From Achromobacter denitrificans NBRC 15125 (lineage in GTDB: Bacteria; Pseudomonadota; Gammaproteobacteria; Burkholderiales; Burkholderiaceae_B), in assembly GCF_001571365.1 (NCBI RefSeq), contig NZ_BCTQ01000005.1, forward strand, positions 62,001-126,000: a stretch of 64,000 bases of DNA. The letters run 5' to 3'. Positions 25,290 through 36,026 of this stretch are shown piece after piece. Position 1 is the first letter of the stretch. Every line of letters begins with the position of its first letter. Below the pieces are notes generated by a model, which worked only from the letters and a program-made list of their open reading frames with translations, made no database searches and was not told the origin of the DNA. The position numbers were made by a program, and so were the translations under genes.

Positions 25290-26255
25290 ATGCTTCGTAT
25301 CGGAATGAAAATCGCCGGAATGCTGGCCGCCGCCTGCCTTCCCCTGTTCGCCCAGGCCCAGTCGTTTCCGGACAAGCCGGTGCGCCTGATCGTGGCCTAT
25401 ACGCCCGGCGGCGCGACCGACGTGATCGCCCGCGTCCTGGGCGCGAAGCTGACGGCCAAGTGGGGCCAGCAGGTCATCGTCGAGAACCGGTCCGGCGCCA
25501 GCGGCATGATCGGGGCCGAGCAGGTGGTGAACGCCAAGCCCGACGGCTACACCCTGCTGCTGGCCTATACGCCGGAGGTGTCCATCAACAAGCTCGTCTA
25601 CAAGCAGATGCGCTACGACCCCATGAAGGATCTGCAGCCCATCGCCCTCGTCGCCGATGCGCCGCTGATCCTGGTAAGCGGCCCCAAGCTGCCGGTCGAC
25701 AGCTACGACGAGATGAAGCGCAAGGCGGCCCAGGCCTCGATCGTCTTCGGATCTCCGGGCACGGGCGGCCAGCAGCACCTGGCGGGCGAACTGCTGCGCG
25801 TGCGCTCGGGCATGAACCTGATGCACGTGCCGTATCGCGGCACGGGGCTGGCCGTGGCCGACCTGGTGGGCGGCCAGATCGATATTTTCTTCGCCACCGC
25901 GCCGGCCATCATCAGCCACATCCAGTCCGGCAAGCTGCACCCCCTGTTCGTGGCCGGACCGCGGCGCCAGGACATCCTGCCGAAGACGCCCACCGCCCGG
26001 GAAGTCGGCCTGGACGATTTCGACATTTCCAACTGGTTCGGCCTGTTCGGCCCCGCCGGCATGCCGCCCGCCCTGGTGGACCGGATCTCCGCCGACGTGG
26101 CCCAGGCGCTGCAGGCCGCCGATGTGCGGGAAAAGCTGGAAGGCCAGGGGCTGGCCATCTCGTACAAGTCTCCCCCGGACTTCAAGGCGTTCATCGGCAC
26201 GGAGATGACGAAATACGCCGGGATCATCAAGGCGGCGGGGCTGGAGCCGCAGTAG
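25290..26255 (+). CDS. Bug/TctC-family periplasmic solute receptor
   Basis: A 321-residue receptor. The Sec signal peptide is about 1-23 (MKIAGMLAAACLPLFAQA). Motifs are KPVRLIVAYTPGGATDVIAR, VIVENRSGASGMIGAEQVV, SIVFGSPGTGGQQH, HVPYRGTGLAVADLVGGQID, and a C-terminal GPAGMPPALVDRIS. The start at 25290 has CAGGAG 7 bases upstream. It follows the metallophosphoesterase by 31 bp, so the two are one operon under IclR control. The ligand may be the phosphoester substrate of the neighbour enzyme or its organic moiety. Confidence 0.92.
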   Translation: MLRIGMKIAGMLAAACLPLFAQAQSFPDKPVRLIVAYTPGGATDVIARVLGAKLTAKWGQQVIVENRSGASGMIGAEQVVNAKPDGYTLLLAYTPEVSINKLVYKQMRYDPMKDLQPIALVADAPLILVSGPKLPVDSYDEMKRKAAQASIVFGSPGTGGQQHLAGELLRVRSGMNLMHVPYRGTGLAVADLVGGQIDIFFATAPAIISHIQSGKLHPLFVAGPRRQDILPKTPTAREVGLDDFDISNWFGLFGPAGMPPALVDRISADVAQALQAADVREKLEGQGLAISYKSPPDFKAFIGTEMTKYAGIIKAAGLEPQ

Positions 26256-26365
26256 CGCGCGCTCCGCGCCGGCGGTTCGACACCCCCGGCGCCGCTATGG
26301 CATTATCGGTGGACCAACCGGCAGCCGGCCCTGCCCGCGGCCGCAGCAACCTCGGAGGTCCCCCC

Positions 26366-28282
26366 TTGTTCTCATTCCTGAAGCGCACCGTCCTGGCCGC
26401 AAGCATCGTCGGCGCCTCGCTGGGCGCCAGCGCCGCGCAACCGCCCCGCGCCTACCCCCTGAAGGATTTCTTCCGCAACCCCGAACGCGGCTTCTTCCGG
26501 CTCGCCGACGACGGCAAGACGCTGGGCTTCATGCAGCCCACCAGCGTGGACGGCAACCCCGCCCGCATGAACATCTACGTGCAGCCGCTGCAGGGCAGCA
26601 CCCCGGTCGGGGATCCGCGCCAGCTGACCAGTGAAACCGCGCGCGACATCAGCAACTTCTTCTGGAAGGGCGCCGACGTGGTGCTCTACCAAAAGGACTT
26701 CGGCGGCGACGAGAACTTCCACGTGCTGGCCGTCAACGCCAAGACCGGCAAGATCACCGACCTGACGCCCTACGAGGGCGTGCGCGCCGGCATCGAGGAC
26801 GACCTCGAAGACGATCCCGACCACGTCCTGATCAGCCACAACCAGCGCGACCCGGAAGTCTTCGACGTCTACCGCGTCAACGTGCATACCGGCGCCGCCG
26901 TGCTGGTGGCGCAGAACCCGGGCAACATCGTCGGCTGGCAGACCGACCACGCCGGCAAGGTGCGCGCGGCGGTCGCCAGCGACGGGCTGAACACCACCCT
27001 GCTCTACCGCGACGACGAAGCCTCCGAGTTCCGCGCGCTGATCACCACCGACTACCGCACCAGCGTAAGCCCGGCGTTCTTCACCTTCGACGACAAGAAG
27101 TTCTACGCCCTCTCCAACCGCGGCCGCGACAAGCTGGCCCTGGTGGTCATCGACCCGGCCGCGCCCGACGTCGAAGAAGCCATCTTCACCCCCGACACGG
27201 TAGACCTCGACGCCGCGGCCTATTCGCGCAAGCGCCGCGTGCTGACGCTGGCCGCCTACCAGACCGACAAGCCGCAATACCGCTTTTTCGACGCCGAGAC
27301 CGAGACGCTCTTCAAGAAACTGTCGGCCAAGCTAACGGGCTACGAATTCGCGATCCAGGGCTCCAACCGCGATGAAAACAAATTCATCGTCGCCGCCTAC
27401 AACGACCGCACCCCGGGTTCGCGCTACATCTACGATGCCGCCGCCGATACCCTGACCAAGCTGGCCGACATCAACCCGGCGATCCCCGAAGCGGACATGT
27501 CGCGCGTGCAGCCCATCAGCTACCAGACGCGCGACGGCCTGACCGTCCACGGCTACCTGACGCTGCCCGCCGGCCGCGATCCCAAGAACCTGCCTTGCAT
27601 CGTGAACCCGCACGGCGGCCCGTGGGCGCGCGACGGCTGGGGCTACAACCCGGAAGTACAGTTCCTGGCCAACCGCGGCTTCTGCGTGCTGCAGATGAAT
27701 TTCCGCGGTTCCACCGGCTACGGCCGCGCCTTCTGGGAAGCCAGCTTCGGCCAATGGGGCCTGAAGATGCAGGACGACATCACGGACGGCGTCCAGTGGC
27801 TGGTGGCGCAAGGCATCGCCGACCCCAAGCGCATCGGCATCTACGGCGCGAGCTACGGCGGCTACGCCACGCTGGCCGGCGTCGCGTTCACGCCGGACCT
27901 CTACGCGGCCGCGGTCGATTACGTGGGCGTGTCCAATCTGTTCACGTTCATGAAGTCCATTCCGCCGTACTGGAAGCCCATGCTGGCCAAGATGCAGGAC
28001 ATGGTGGGCGACCCCGAGCGCGACCGCGAACGCCTCGCCGCAACCTCGCCCGCCCTGCATGCCGACAGGATCAAGACGCCGCTGTTCGTGGCGCAGGGCG
28101 CCAAGGATCCGCGCGTCAACAAGGACGAGAGCGACCAGATGGTCCAGGCGCTGCGCGCGCGCGGGGTCGAGGTGGAATACATGGTCAAGGACAACGAAGG
28201 CCACGGCTTCCACAACGACGAGAACAAGTTCGAGTTCTACGAGGCCATGGAGAAGTTCCTGACGGAACACCTCAAGCCGTAG
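26366..28282 (+). CDS. S9-family prolyl oligopeptidase-like serine peptidase, TTG start
   Basis: A 638-residue secreted or periplasmic enzyme. The signal peptide is about 1-24 ([20 protein letters not shown]). A beta-propeller (about 45-370) is followed by an alpha/beta hydrolase domain (390-638). Nucleophile motif YGASYGGYA, Asp in GAKDPRVN and His in NEGHGFHND form the triad; an oxyanion-type [12 protein letters not shown] lies before. The start codon is TTG at 26366: GGAGG lies 8 bases upstream and it gives a clean signal peptide, whereas the ATG at 26297 adds 23 unmatched residues. The last 11 bp overlap the convergent diguanylate cyclase gene. Confidence 0.9.
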   Translation: MFSFLKRTVLAASIVGASLGASAAQPPRAYPLKDFFRNPERGFFRLADDGKTLGFMQPTSVDGNPARMNIYVQPLQGSTPVGDPRQLTSETARDISNFFWKGADVVLYQKDFGGDENFHVLAVNAKTGKITDLTPYEGVRAGIEDDLEDDPDHVLISHNQRDPEVFDVYRVNVHTGAAVLVAQNPGNIVGWQTDHAGKVRAAVASDGLNTTLLYRDDEASEFRALITTDYRTSVSPAFFTFDDKKFYALSNRGRDKLALVVIDPAAPDVEEAIFTPDTVDLDAAAYSRKRRVLTLAAYQTDKPQYRFFDAETETLFKKLSAKLTGYEFAIQGSNRDENKFIVAAYNDRTPGSRYIYDAAADTLTKLADINPAIPEADMSRVQPISYQTRDGLTVHGYLTLPAGRDPKNLPCIVNPHGGPWARDGWGYNPEVQFLANRGFCVLQMNFRGSTGYGRAFWEASFGQWGLKMQDDITDGVQWLVAQGIADPKRIGIYGASYGGYATLAGVAFTPDLYAAAVDYVGVSNLFTFMKSIPPYWKPMLAKMQDMVGDPERDRERLAATSPALHADRIKTPLFVAQGAKDPRVNKDESDQMVQALRARGVEVEYMVKDNEGHGFHNDENKFEFYEAMEKFLTEHLKP

Positions 28283-29573
28283 ACGCCGCCCCCTGGCGGG
28301 CGGCCGGCGCATCGGCCGCCCCATCGACGATCACATCGTCAACCCCGGCGGCAAGCGCCGTCGCAATCCCATCGGCCGCGGCGTCGGCCGGATTATCGGG
28401 CTGCGGCGCGCGGCCCGGGGCGCGGCCGATCGAAGCCATTTCCACCCGGTCGCGGCCCTGCTGCTTGGCGCGGTAGAGCGCCGCGTCGGCGCGCACCAGG
28501 ATGCCGTCGGCGGTATCGCCCCGCTGGAACAAGGCCAGGCCGCCGCTGGTGGTCATCGGAACCTCGGCGCCCTGCAGCTGCAGCGGCGCGTCGCGCAAGG
28601 CGTCGCAGACCCGCTGCGCCTGCACCAGCGCGCGGGCGGGGTCGCAGTCGTACATCAGCAGCACGAATTCCTCGCCGCCCAGCCGGCCGAAGCGATCGGT
28701 GGCGCGCACCGCCCGCTGCACGACCTGCGCGTAGTGGCGCAGCGCGGTATCGCCGCCCGCGTGGCCGTAACGGTCGTTGATGGACTTGAAGTGGTCGATG
28801 TCCAGCAGCAGCACGGCCAGCTTCCCGCCGACGCGCCGGCAGCGCTGCAATTCGCGTTCGAGCTCGTCCAGGATGCTGCGCCGCGAATAGGCGCGGGTCA
28901 GGCTGTCGAAGGTCAGCGCGGCCTGCATCTGTTCGGACAGGCTGGTCTGCACCAGCAGCAGCAGCGCCAGGAACAGCGCGGGCACCGTGACCGCCCCGCA
29001 AACGATGAAGAACAAGGCCCATGGAGAAGGATCCAGCATCGACGCCGGCGCCTGCCCGCCCACGGTATAGACCGCCAGCCGCAGCGCGTGCAGCGCCGCC
29101 AGCCCGAAAATCGCCAGCATCAGGTAGAGCATCACGCCGCGGGTCTTGAGCCGCCGCCGCTGGCGGAAGATCACCCGGCCCGTTGCCAGCGCGCCCAGGC
29201 AGGTAAAGGTGGAAAACAGCAGGATGCGCCCGCGCTGGTCGTCCTCGCCGTAGAGCATCAGCGCGAACGCCAGGATGCAGAGCAGGCCCACGCCGGCCGC
29301 GCCCAGCATGTGCGGACTCAGGCCGAAGAACTGCCGCACGCCGACGTACACCAGGCTGAGCGCGGCCACCCACGCGGCGTTCGACACGATCACGTAGACG
29401 CCCGGCGGCACGATCCCGGCGGCCGCGTAGACCAGCAGGGACAGCACGGCCAGCGCATTGGCGGCCATGAAGGCCCTGATGCCTCCCACCTCGCTTGCGC
29501 GGAATGGCACGAGCAATGGCAATGCCAGTGCCGTCGCCAGGCCCCACATCAGGAAGAATAAGGAAGTCGTCAT
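28272..29573 (-). CDS. Membrane-bound diguanylate cyclase (GGDEF)
   Basis: A 433-residue inner-membrane protein. About six to seven hydrophobic helices occupy residues 1-210. The GGDEF domain (215-380) has LTRAYSRRSI, LDIDHFKSINDRYGH and the active-site GGEEF at 299-303. An RxxD product-inhibition site (RATD, 290-293) sits exactly five residues before it, so the enzyme should make c-di-GMP with feedback control. A low-complexity Ala-rich tail (about 385-433) follows. It is divergent from pgaABCD; since c-di-GMP activates PNAG synthesis by PgaC-PgaD in other bacteria, a functional link is likely. Confidence 0.92.
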   Translation of the reverse strand: MTTSLFFLMWGLATALALPLLVPFRASEVGGIRAFMAANALAVLSLLVYAAAGIVPPGVYVIVSNAAWVAALSLVYVGVRQFFGLSPHMLGAAGVGLLCILAFALMLYGEDDQRGRILLFSTFTCLGALATGRVIFRQRRRLKTRGVMLYLMLAIFGLAALHALRLAVYTVGGQAPASMLDPSPWALFFIVCGAVTVPALFLALLLLVQTSLSEQMQAALTFDSLTRAYSRRSILDELERELQRCRRVGGKLAVLLLDIDHFKSINDRYGHAGGDTALRHYAQVVQRAVRATDRFGRLGGEEFVLLMYDCDPARALVQAQRVCDALRDAPLQLQGAEVPMTTSGGLALFQRGDTADGILVRADAALYRAKQQGRDRVEMASIGRAPGRAPQPDNPADAAADGIATALAAGVDDVIVDGAADAPAARQGAASTA

Positions 29574-30118
29574 GTTTCTTGCCGGCTCGCGCTTTAGGGG
29601 CGTCCGCCGCCTTTCGGAATTGCCGTTGTCCTGGGGTCCGCACCGCGGAACGCGTTACACCTCAGCATTATTGATGCTTTTTGTTACCTCAACGGCGAAT
29701 GGACGCGCATGCGCACAGGGCTGCCGGTCCTCGCCTGCCCGTCCATCCTGAATCTCCGCCGCCCGCTCGAGATGCGCGCGGCATGAGCGACGAAGAATAC
29801 GCCAAGGCCGGCCTTGCAAGCTCATCCTTTGCAGTAATTGACAGTTAAATCTTCTAAAACCACCTAAAGTCCATCCCTGTCGACGGCGCCGCCAGAGCGC
29901 CGCGACCACGCCCCACGGGCGTGGCGCGTACTAGCCATGCACTCCCGTTGCGCGAGTGCGAAGGTCCCCGAAGCGGGCGCCGCGCAATCAGAACCCATGT
30001 TTCCACCTCCGTCGCCGGCGCTGTGCGCCCGCGCCGCGCCCGGCCGTCTTTGCCGGGCGCGGCGCGCATGCGGCGGGGGTTGCGAACGCCCTTAGTCGCA
30101 ACTGCGGAAGTACTACAG
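29574..30118. other. 545-bp divergent gap between diguanylate cyclase and pgaA; structured pgaA leader
   Basis: No convincing gene. The first part (about 29660-29700 and 29825-29880) is AT-richer and probably holds the divergent promoters; TTGACA occurs at 29838-29843 but without a good -10 partner. From 29900 to the pgaA start the plus strand can form successive hairpins: CCACGCC/GGCGTGG (29906-29924), GCACTC/GAGTGC (29939-29959) and a 15-bp stem at 30030-30066. I do not recognise a known riboswitch class. Confidence 0.55.
30030..30066 (+). promoter_or_regulatory. Strong leader hairpin upstream of pgaA
   Basis: A 15-bp perfect stem (arm core GCGCCGCGCCCGGC, 30031-30044, pairing with 30052-30065, plus one outer pair) around a 7-nt loop, CGTCTTT. 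It ends 52 nt before the chosen pgaA start. Without a trailing U-run it is not a classical terminator. It would stall or shape a leader transcript. Confidence 0.5.
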
Positions 30119-32644
30119 ATGCCATGCAAAGGAAGACCCTCAGGGACCGCCGCCGACCGGCGGGCAACGCGGCGCGCCGCCAGCCGGCCGCCATCCCCCC
30201 GAGCCGGGACAGGCTTGAGCCTGCTGGCCGCCTGCGCCGCGCTGGCGCCGGCCCTGGCCCTGTCCAGCCCGTCCCCTGACTACGACAGCCTGATTGCCCG
30301 GGCTCGCGCCGGCGAGTACGAGCCCGCGCTCGCCATGCTGCGCGAACAGGGCCCGGCCGCCGGCCAGCGGGCCATCCAGGACCGTATCGTGATCGCCGGC
30401 TGGGCCGGCCGGCCGGCCGAGGCGGCCGCCGCCTACGAAATGCTGCCCGCCGGCGCCACGCCTCCCGCCGAGGTGCAACTGGCCGCCGCGCGCGCCTACC
30501 GGGACCTTCAGCGCTGGCCCGAGGCGCTGGCCGCGTACCGGGCGGGCCTGCGCCTGCACCCCGGCCTGCCCGCCTTCCAGGCCGGCGAAATCATGACGCT
30601 GGCCGACGCCGGCCAGGCCCAGCCCGCGCTGGCCGCCGGCGAACGGTGGGTCGCGCGCCAGCCGCGCAACGTCGACGCCCGCCTCGCGCTCGCCTACGTC
30701 CACGCCCGCCAGAACCGCCCCTTCGACGCCCTGCACCAGGCCGACCAGGCGCGAGACATCGCGCCGGACACGCCCTACGTCCAGCGCGAATACATCCGCG
30801 CGCTGCAACGCGCCCGCATGGCCGACGTCGCGCTGGCGCGCGCCTACGAGCATCCCGGCCTGTTCGACGCCGCGTCGATGCGGCGCCTGGAAGCCGATGC
30901 CGTGGCCCAGCAGGTGCGACTGGCCTCCATGCCCACGCGCAACGAAGCCGAGCGCTTCGTCATCGCCGACCGGGCGCTGGCCCGCTATGACGAGCTGATT
31001 CCCGCCTGGCGCGACCTGGGCGACGCGGCCCGCGACGACGTGCTGCGCGCGCGCATCGACCGCCTGCACGCCCTGCATGCCCGCGTGCGCATGGCGGACC
31101 TGGCGCGCGAATACGAGGCGCTGCGGGCCGAGGGCGCGCAGGTGCCCCGCTACGCCCTGAACGACGTGGCGTCGGCCTACCTGTATCTGCGCGAGCCCGA
31201 GAAGGCCGGCGACATCTACCGCCAGGTCGCCGCGGACGGCGCCTTGCGCGACGACGATCCGGTGGATCGCCTGAGCAACGAAACCGGCCTGTACTACTCG
31301 CTGGCCGAGGCCGAAGCGTTCGACGAAGCCACGGACACCCTGGCCTCCACCCGCGACGACTATCCGGCCTGGGTCTACGCCAAGGGCCAGCCCAGCCGCA
31401 TCCCCAACGACCTCAAGCTGGAACGTCTGCAGACCGACGCGGCCGCCAGCCTGATGGCCGACGACGCCGAAACCGCCCAGCGCAGCCTGGAAGACATGGT
31501 GCGCGAGGCGCCCAACAACTCCACCCTGCTCGCCCAGCTTGCCGCGACCTACCGCGCGCGCTCCCTGCCCCGCGCCTCGGAACGCTCGCTGAAAATGGCC
31601 GAGACGCTGACGCCGCGCAACGTGGGCGTGGAGAACGGCCAGGGCTTCGGCGCGCTCGAACTGCAGGAATGGCGCCAGGCCGAGGCCTTGAGCCAGGACA
31701 CGATCTCGCGCTCGCCTGAGAACCTGAGCTCGCGCCGCCTCGCACGGCTCTGGGAAGTGCACAACAAGGCCGAGCTGCGGATCACCGGCTACCGCGGCCT
31801 GGCGTCGGACAGCCCGGTCTCGGGCAGCGGCGACTTCGGCATCGACGCCGTGGTGTACTCGAAGCCGCTGGACTACAACTGGCGCGTCTTCGGCGGCGGC
31901 GGCTACGCCGCGGGAGACTTCGAGGAAGGCCGCGGCAACTACCGCTGGGTGCGCACCGGCGTGGAATGGCGCGGCCGCGACCTGACCGTCGAGGGCGAAG
32001 TCTCTACCCACGACTATGGCCATGGCGTGAAGCCCGGGCTGCGCCTGACCGCCGCCTACGACGTGGATGACCACTGGCAGGTGGGCGGCTCGGCCGAATG
32101 GATGTCGCGCGAGACGCCGCTGCGCGCCCTGGCCAGCGGGGTCTCGTCCAACAGCCTGTCCGGCTTCGTACGCTGGCGCGCCAACGAGCGCCGCGAATGG
32201 ACGCTGGCCCTGTCGCCTTCGCATTTCAGCGACGGCAACGACCGCTGGTCCCTCGGCCTGAACGGACGCGAGCGCGTCTACACCGCGCCGCACCTGAAGG
32301 CCGACCTGGAATTCGACATCTCCACGCAACGCAACAGCGGCGGCAGCGACGTGCCCTATTTCAACCCGCGCTCGGACCTCATGCTGCTGCCCGGCCTGCG
32401 GCTGACCCATACCCTGTATCGCCGCTACGAAACCGCCTGGGAGCAGATCGGCACCGTCGGCGCGGGCACCTACACGCAGCAGGACCACGGCACCGGCGGC
32501 GTGTTCGCGCTGGGCTACGGCCAGCGCTATCGCGCCAACGACGTCCTCGACATGGGCGCGATGATCACCGGCATCAGCCGCCCGTACGACGGCGACCGCG
32601 AGCGCGAGCTGCGCATCGTGTTCGACCTTGCCTACCGCTTCTGA
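30119..32644 (+). CDS. pgaA: PNAG outer-membrane porin PgaA (BpsA)
   Basis: An 841-residue outer-membrane exporter of poly-beta-1,6-N-acetylglucosamine. A long Arg-rich n-region (1-30) precedes a signal peptide core LSLLAACAALAPALA (about residues 33-47). Residues 50-540 are TPR-like helical repeats (for example ALAAYRAGLRLHPGLPAFQA). Residues about 560-841 form a beta-barrel ending in the aromatic C-terminus DLAYRF. I chose ATG 30119 because GGAAG lies about 9 bases upstream; the frame stays open back to 29921 but that stretch is leader hairpin sequence. First gene of pgaABCD. Confidence 0.9.
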   Translation: MPCKGRPSGTAADRRATRRAASRPPSPRAGTGLSLLAACAALAPALALSSPSPDYDSLIARARAGEYEPALAMLREQGPAAGQRAIQDRIVIAGWAGRPAEAAAAYEMLPAGATPPAEVQLAAARAYRDLQRWPEALAAYRAGLRLHPGLPAFQAGEIMTLADAGQAQPALAAGERWVARQPRNVDARLALAYVHARQNRPFDALHQADQARDIAPDTPYVQREYIRALQRARMADVALARAYEHPGLFDAASMRRLEADAVAQQVRLASMPTRNEAERFVIADRALARYDELIPAWRDLGDAARDDVLRARIDRLHALHARVRMADLAREYEALRAEGAQVPRYALNDVASAYLYLREPEKAGDIYRQVAADGALRDDDPVDRLSNETGLYYSLAEAEAFDEATDTLASTRDDYPAWVYAKGQPSRIPNDLKLERLQTDAAASLMADDAETAQRSLEDMVREAPNNSTLLAQLAATYRARSLPRASERSLKMAETLTPRNVGVENGQGFGALELQEWRQAEALSQDTISRSPENLSSRRLARLWEVHNKAELRITGYRGLASDSPVSGSGDFGIDAVVYSKPLDYNWRVFGGGGYAAGDFEEGRGNYRWVRTGVEWRGRDLTVEGEVSTHDYGHGVKPGLRLTAAYDVDDHWQVGGSAEWMSRETPLRALASGVSSNSLSGFVRWRANERREWTLALSPSHFSDGNDRWSLGLNGRERVYTAPHLKADLEFDISTQRNSGGSDVPYFNPRSDLMLLPGLRLTHTLYRRYETAWEQIGTVGAGTYTQQDHGTGGVFALGYGQRYRANDVLDMGAMITGISRPYDGDRERELRIVFDLAYRF

Positions 32645-32655
32645 GACCGCCTTCC

Positions 32656-34692
32656 ATGCTTAGAACCCATACCCGCGTCCTTCTGGCCGGCCTGCTGTTG
32701 CTGGTCATCCTGGTGCTGACCGCCTGCGCCAAGGACATTCCCGTCTATACCCCGCCGTCCGAGCGCGCCGTCGCGCCGGTCGACCAGCCCTGGGTATCCG
32801 GCCAGTTCCTGGCCCTGGCCTACCACGACGTCGAAGACGAAGACCCCGACCAGGGCTTCCTCAGCGTGCGCACCGACCGCCTCGTCGAGCAACTGGCCTG
32901 GCTGCGCGAGAACGGCTACCAGGCCGTGTCCGTGGACCAGATCCTGGAAGCTGGCGACGGCGGCAAGCCCCTGCCCGACCGCGCCGTGCTGCTCAGTTTC
33001 GACGACGGCTACCGCAGCTTCTATACCCGCGTCCTGCCCATCCTGAAGGCCTACCGCTGGCCTGCCCTGCTGGCGCCGGTCGGCATGTGGATGGACACGC
33101 CGGCGAACCGGCAGGTGGATTTCGGCGGCAGCCCGCAGCCGCGCGACCGCTTCCTCGACTGGAACGAGATCCGCGAGATCTCGCGCTCGGGCCTGGTGGA
33201 GATCGCCGCGCACACGGACGCCTCGCACTATGGCGCCCTGGCCAATCCGCAGGGCAACACCGAACCGGCCGCCGCCATCCGCGCCTACGACAGCCGCAAC
33301 CGCCAGTACGAAACGGAAGCGCAGTTCCAGGCCCGCATGGGGCGGGATGTCGCCGCCATCACCGACAAGATCCGCCGCGTCACCGGCAAGGCGCCGCGCG
33401 TATGGGTCTGGCCCTACGGCGCGGAGGGCGGCTCCACGCTGAAGATCGCCGGCGAGCACGGCTACCGCCTCGCCCTGACGCTGGAAGACGGCCCGAGCCG
33501 GGTCTCGCGCCTGATGTCGACGCCACGCCTGCTGCTGTCCAACGACCCGACGCTGCGGTCTTTCGCCGACAGCATCGGCGGCATCGAGTCCGTGCCCATG
33601 ATGCGCGTGGCCCACGTGGACCTGGACTACCTCTACGATCCGGACCCGGCCCAGGCCGACCGCAACCTCGGCGAGCTGGTGCAGCGCGTCGTGGACATGC
33701 AGATCAACACGGTCTTCCTGCAGGCGTTCGCGGATCCCGAGGCCGACGGACTGGTCCGGTCCGTGTACTTCCCGAACCGCTGGCTGCCCATGCGCGCCGA
33801 CCTGTTCAACCGGGTCGCCTGGCAGCTGAAGAACCGGGCGCACGTGAACGTCTATGCCTGGATGCCGGTGCTGGCGGTCGACCTGGATCCCTCCATCGCC
33901 CGCGTCACCCGCTGGGACCCGGCGCATCCCGAGGCCGCGCCGGCGCCGGACGCCGACCAGTACCGCCGCCTTTCGCCGTTCGATCCGGTCGCGCGACAGC
34001 GCATCGGCGACCTGTACGAAGACCTGGCGCGCTACACCCTGTTCGACGGCGTGCTGTTCCATGACGACGCCGTGCTCGGCGACTTCGAAGACGCCAGCCC
34101 CGGCGCGCTGGCGGCCTACCGCCAGGCCGGCCTGCCCGGCTCGATCGCCGAACTGCGCGCGGACCCGGACACCATGCAGCGCTGGACTCGCCTGAAAAGC
34201 CGCGCCCTGATCGACTTCACGGCCGAACTCGCCGAGCGCGTGCGCGCGGTGCGCGGACCGAAGATCCTGACGGCCCGCAATATCTTCGCCGAGCCCATCC
34301 TGAATCCCGCCAGCGAAGCCTGGTTCGCGCAGAACCTGGACGACTTCCTGGGCGCCTACGACTGGACCGCGCCCATGGCGATGCCGCGCATGGAAAACGT
34401 GCCCGAAGCCCGCGAGCATGCCTGGCTGGACCGGTTGGTCGACGCCGTCGCGCGGCGCCCCGGCGCGCTCGACAAGACCGTGTTCGAACTGCAGGCGCGC
34501 GATTGGCGCACCGGCCCCGGCCGCCCCGAGTCCACCCCCATCGACACGGACGTGCTCGCCGGCTGGATGGCGCGGCTGCAACTGCGCGGCGCCCGCAGCT
34601 TCGGCTATTACCCCGACGATTTCTCGCAAGACCAGCCCCGGCTGCAAGGCATCCGGCCCGCCATTTCCGAAGCCTGGTATCCCATCCGATGA
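32656..34692 (+). CDS. pgaB: PNAG N-deacetylase/hydrolase lipoprotein PgaB (BpsB)
   Basis: A 678-residue periplasmic lipoprotein that partly de-N-acetylates PNAG before export. The lipobox LTAC puts lipid on C24. The deacetylase domain (about 50-310) has [11 protein letters not shown] (catalytic Asp pair), [12 protein letters not shown] (metal His residues) and VWVWPYG. The C-terminal domain (about 320-660) is the GH153-type glycosyl hydrolase TIM barrel, with [13 protein letters not shown] holding the catalytic Asp and [11 protein letters not shown]. It lies 11 bp after pgaA, and its stop overlaps the pgaC start as ATGA. Confidence 0.95.
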   Translation: MLRTHTRVLLAGLLLLVILVLTACAKDIPVYTPPSERAVAPVDQPWVSGQFLALAYHDVEDEDPDQGFLSVRTDRLVEQLAWLRENGYQAVSVDQILEAGDGGKPLPDRAVLLSFDDGYRSFYTRVLPILKAYRWPALLAPVGMWMDTPANRQVDFGGSPQPRDRFLDWNEIREISRSGLVEIAAHTDASHYGALANPQGNTEPAAAIRAYDSRNRQYETEAQFQARMGRDVAAITDKIRRVTGKAPRVWVWPYGAEGGSTLKIAGEHGYRLALTLEDGPSRVSRLMSTPRLLLSNDPTLRSFADSIGGIESVPMMRVAHVDLDYLYDPDPAQADRNLGELVQRVVDMQINTVFLQAFADPEADGLVRSVYFPNRWLPMRADLFNRVAWQLKNRAHVNVYAWMPVLAVDLDPSIARVTRWDPAHPEAAPAPDADQYRRLSPFDPVARQRIGDLYEDLARYTLFDGVLFHDDAVLGDFEDASPGALAAYRQAGLPGSIAELRADPDTMQRWTRLKSRALIDFTAELAERVRAVRGPKILTARNIFAEPILNPASEAWFAQNLDDFLGAYDWTAPMAMPRMENVPEAREHAWLDRLVDAVARRPGALDKTVFELQARDWRTGPGRPESTPIDTDVLAGWMARLQLRGARSFGYYPDDFSQDQPRLQGIRPAISEAWYPIR

Positions 34693-36026
34693 TAGACCGA
34701 CTGATCGCCCTGATTATTCTTCTCGCGGTGCTCGGCGCGCCCTTCGGCTTCACCCTGATGCTGACCGGCGAGGCGCTGCTGGGCTTCGTGTTCTTCTACC
34801 CCCTGTTCATGTCCGGCATGTGGATGACGGGCGGCCTCTATTTCTGGTGGCATTGGGAGCGCCACTGGAAATGGGGCAAGGACCGCGAGCCGCCGACGCT
34901 GGCGGGCAACCCGCTGGTCTCCATCCTGGTGCCCTGCTTCAACGAGGCGGACCATGGCGAGGAGACCCTGCTGGCCGCGCTGGCGCAGAACTATCCGCAT
35001 ATCGAGGTCATCGCCATCAACGACGGCTCCACCGACGGCACGGCGGACATGCTGGACCGGATGGCGTCCGTCCATGACCGGCTGCGCGTGGTCCACCTGG
35101 CGCAGAACCAGGGCAAGGCCATGGCGCTGCGCATGGGCGCGCTGGCGGCGCGCAGCGAATACCTGATCTGCATCGACGGCGACGCGATGCTGGACCCCGA
35201 CGCGGCCGCCTACCTGGTGGCGCCGCTGATCGACAATCCGCGCGTGGGCGCGGTCACCGGCAACCCGCGCATCCGCACCCGCTCGACCATGATCGGCAGG
35301 ATCCAGGTGGGGGAATTCTCCTCCATCATCGGGCTGATCAAGCGCACCCAGCGCGTCTACGGGCAGGTGTTCACCGTGTCCGGCGTGGTCGCCGCGTTCC
35401 GTCGCGCCGCGCTGGACCGGGTGGGCTACTGGAGCCTGGACATGATCACCGAGGACATCGACATCAGCTGGAAGCTGCAGCGCGACCACTGGTCGATCTT
35501 CTACGAGCCGCGCGGCCTGTGCTGGATCCTGATGCCCGAAACCCTGCGCGGGCTGTGGAAGCAGCGACTGCGCTGGGCCCAGGGCGGCGCCGAGGTGTTC
35601 CTGAAGAACCTGCGGTCCATCTGGAGCTGGCGCCATCGCCGGCTGTGGCCCCTGGTGGCGGAATTCTGCCTGTCCACCGCCTGGGCCTTCGCCTTCGGCA
35701 TCTCGGTGCTGCTGTGGGCCGTCAGCCAGGTGGTCAGCCTGCCCAACAACATGCACATCGCCAGCCTGATGCCCCCGGCCTTCACCGGCATGATGCTGGC
35801 GGTGGTGTGCCTGCTGCAATTCGTCATCAGCATCCTGATCGACCGCCGCTACGAGCCCGGCCTGCCGCGGGCCCTGTACTGGGTCATCTGGTATCCGCTG
35901 GCCTTCTGGATGGTGAGCCTGTTCACCACCCTGGTCAGCTTCCCCAAAGTCATGCTCCGCAAGCAGGCCCAGCGCGCGCGCTGGACCAGCCCGGACCGGG
36001 GCATCAAATCACCGGACGCATCATGA
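34689..36026 (+). CDS. pgaC: PNAG synthase PgaC (BpsC), GT2 glycosyltransferase
   Basis: A 445-residue inner-membrane processive glycosyltransferase that polymerises UDP-GlcNAc. Two N-terminal helices come before the GT2 domain (about 75-300), with [27 protein letters not shown] (DxD), TEDID (catalytic Asp) and [12 protein letters not shown] (QxxRW). Three C-terminal helices follow (340-430). The start at 34689 overlaps the pgaB stop. It works with PgaD, and c-di-GMP is the known activator in homologues. Confidence 0.96.
   Translation: MIDRLIALIILLAVLGAPFGFTLMLTGEALLGFVFFYPLFMSGMWMTGGLYFWWHWERHWKWGKDREPPTLAGNPLVSILVPCFNEADHGEETLLAALAQNYPHIEVIAINDGSTDGTADMLDRMASVHDRLRVVHLAQNQGKAMALRMGALAARSEYLICIDGDAMLDPDAAAYLVAPLIDNPRVGAVTGNPRIRTRSTMIGRIQVGEFSSIIGLIKRTQRVYGQVFTVSGVVAAFRRAALDRVGYWSLDMITEDIDISWKLQRDHWSIFYEPRGLCWILMPETLRGLWKQRLRWAQGGAEVFLKNLRSIWSWRHRRLWPLVAEFCLSTAWAFAFGISVLLWAVSQVVSLPNNMHIASLMPPAFTGMMLAVVCLLQFVISILIDRRYEPGLPRALYWVIWYPLAFWMVSLFTTLVSFPKVMLRKQAQRARWTSPDRGIKSPDAS

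Noticed and set aside
25460-28282. A single 940-residue ORF that joins the Bug region with the S9 peptidase
   Set aside because: Its first 280 residues are an out-of-frame shadow of the Bug gene; the peptidase start is the TTG with Shine-Dalgarno at 26366.
29838-29870. TTGACA followed by a possible sigma-70 promoter for pgaA
   Set aside because: No acceptable -10 at 16-18 bp spacing; only the -35 word is good.
29921-30118. N-terminal extension of PgaA from an ATG at 29921
   Set aside because: The stretch is hairpin-rich leader DNA, lacks an RBS, and would put 66 residues in front of the signal peptide.
29900-30118. c-di-GMP (GEMM) riboswitch in the pgaA leader
   Set aside because: The conserved core words of the GEMM aptamer were not found; only unassigned hairpins remain.
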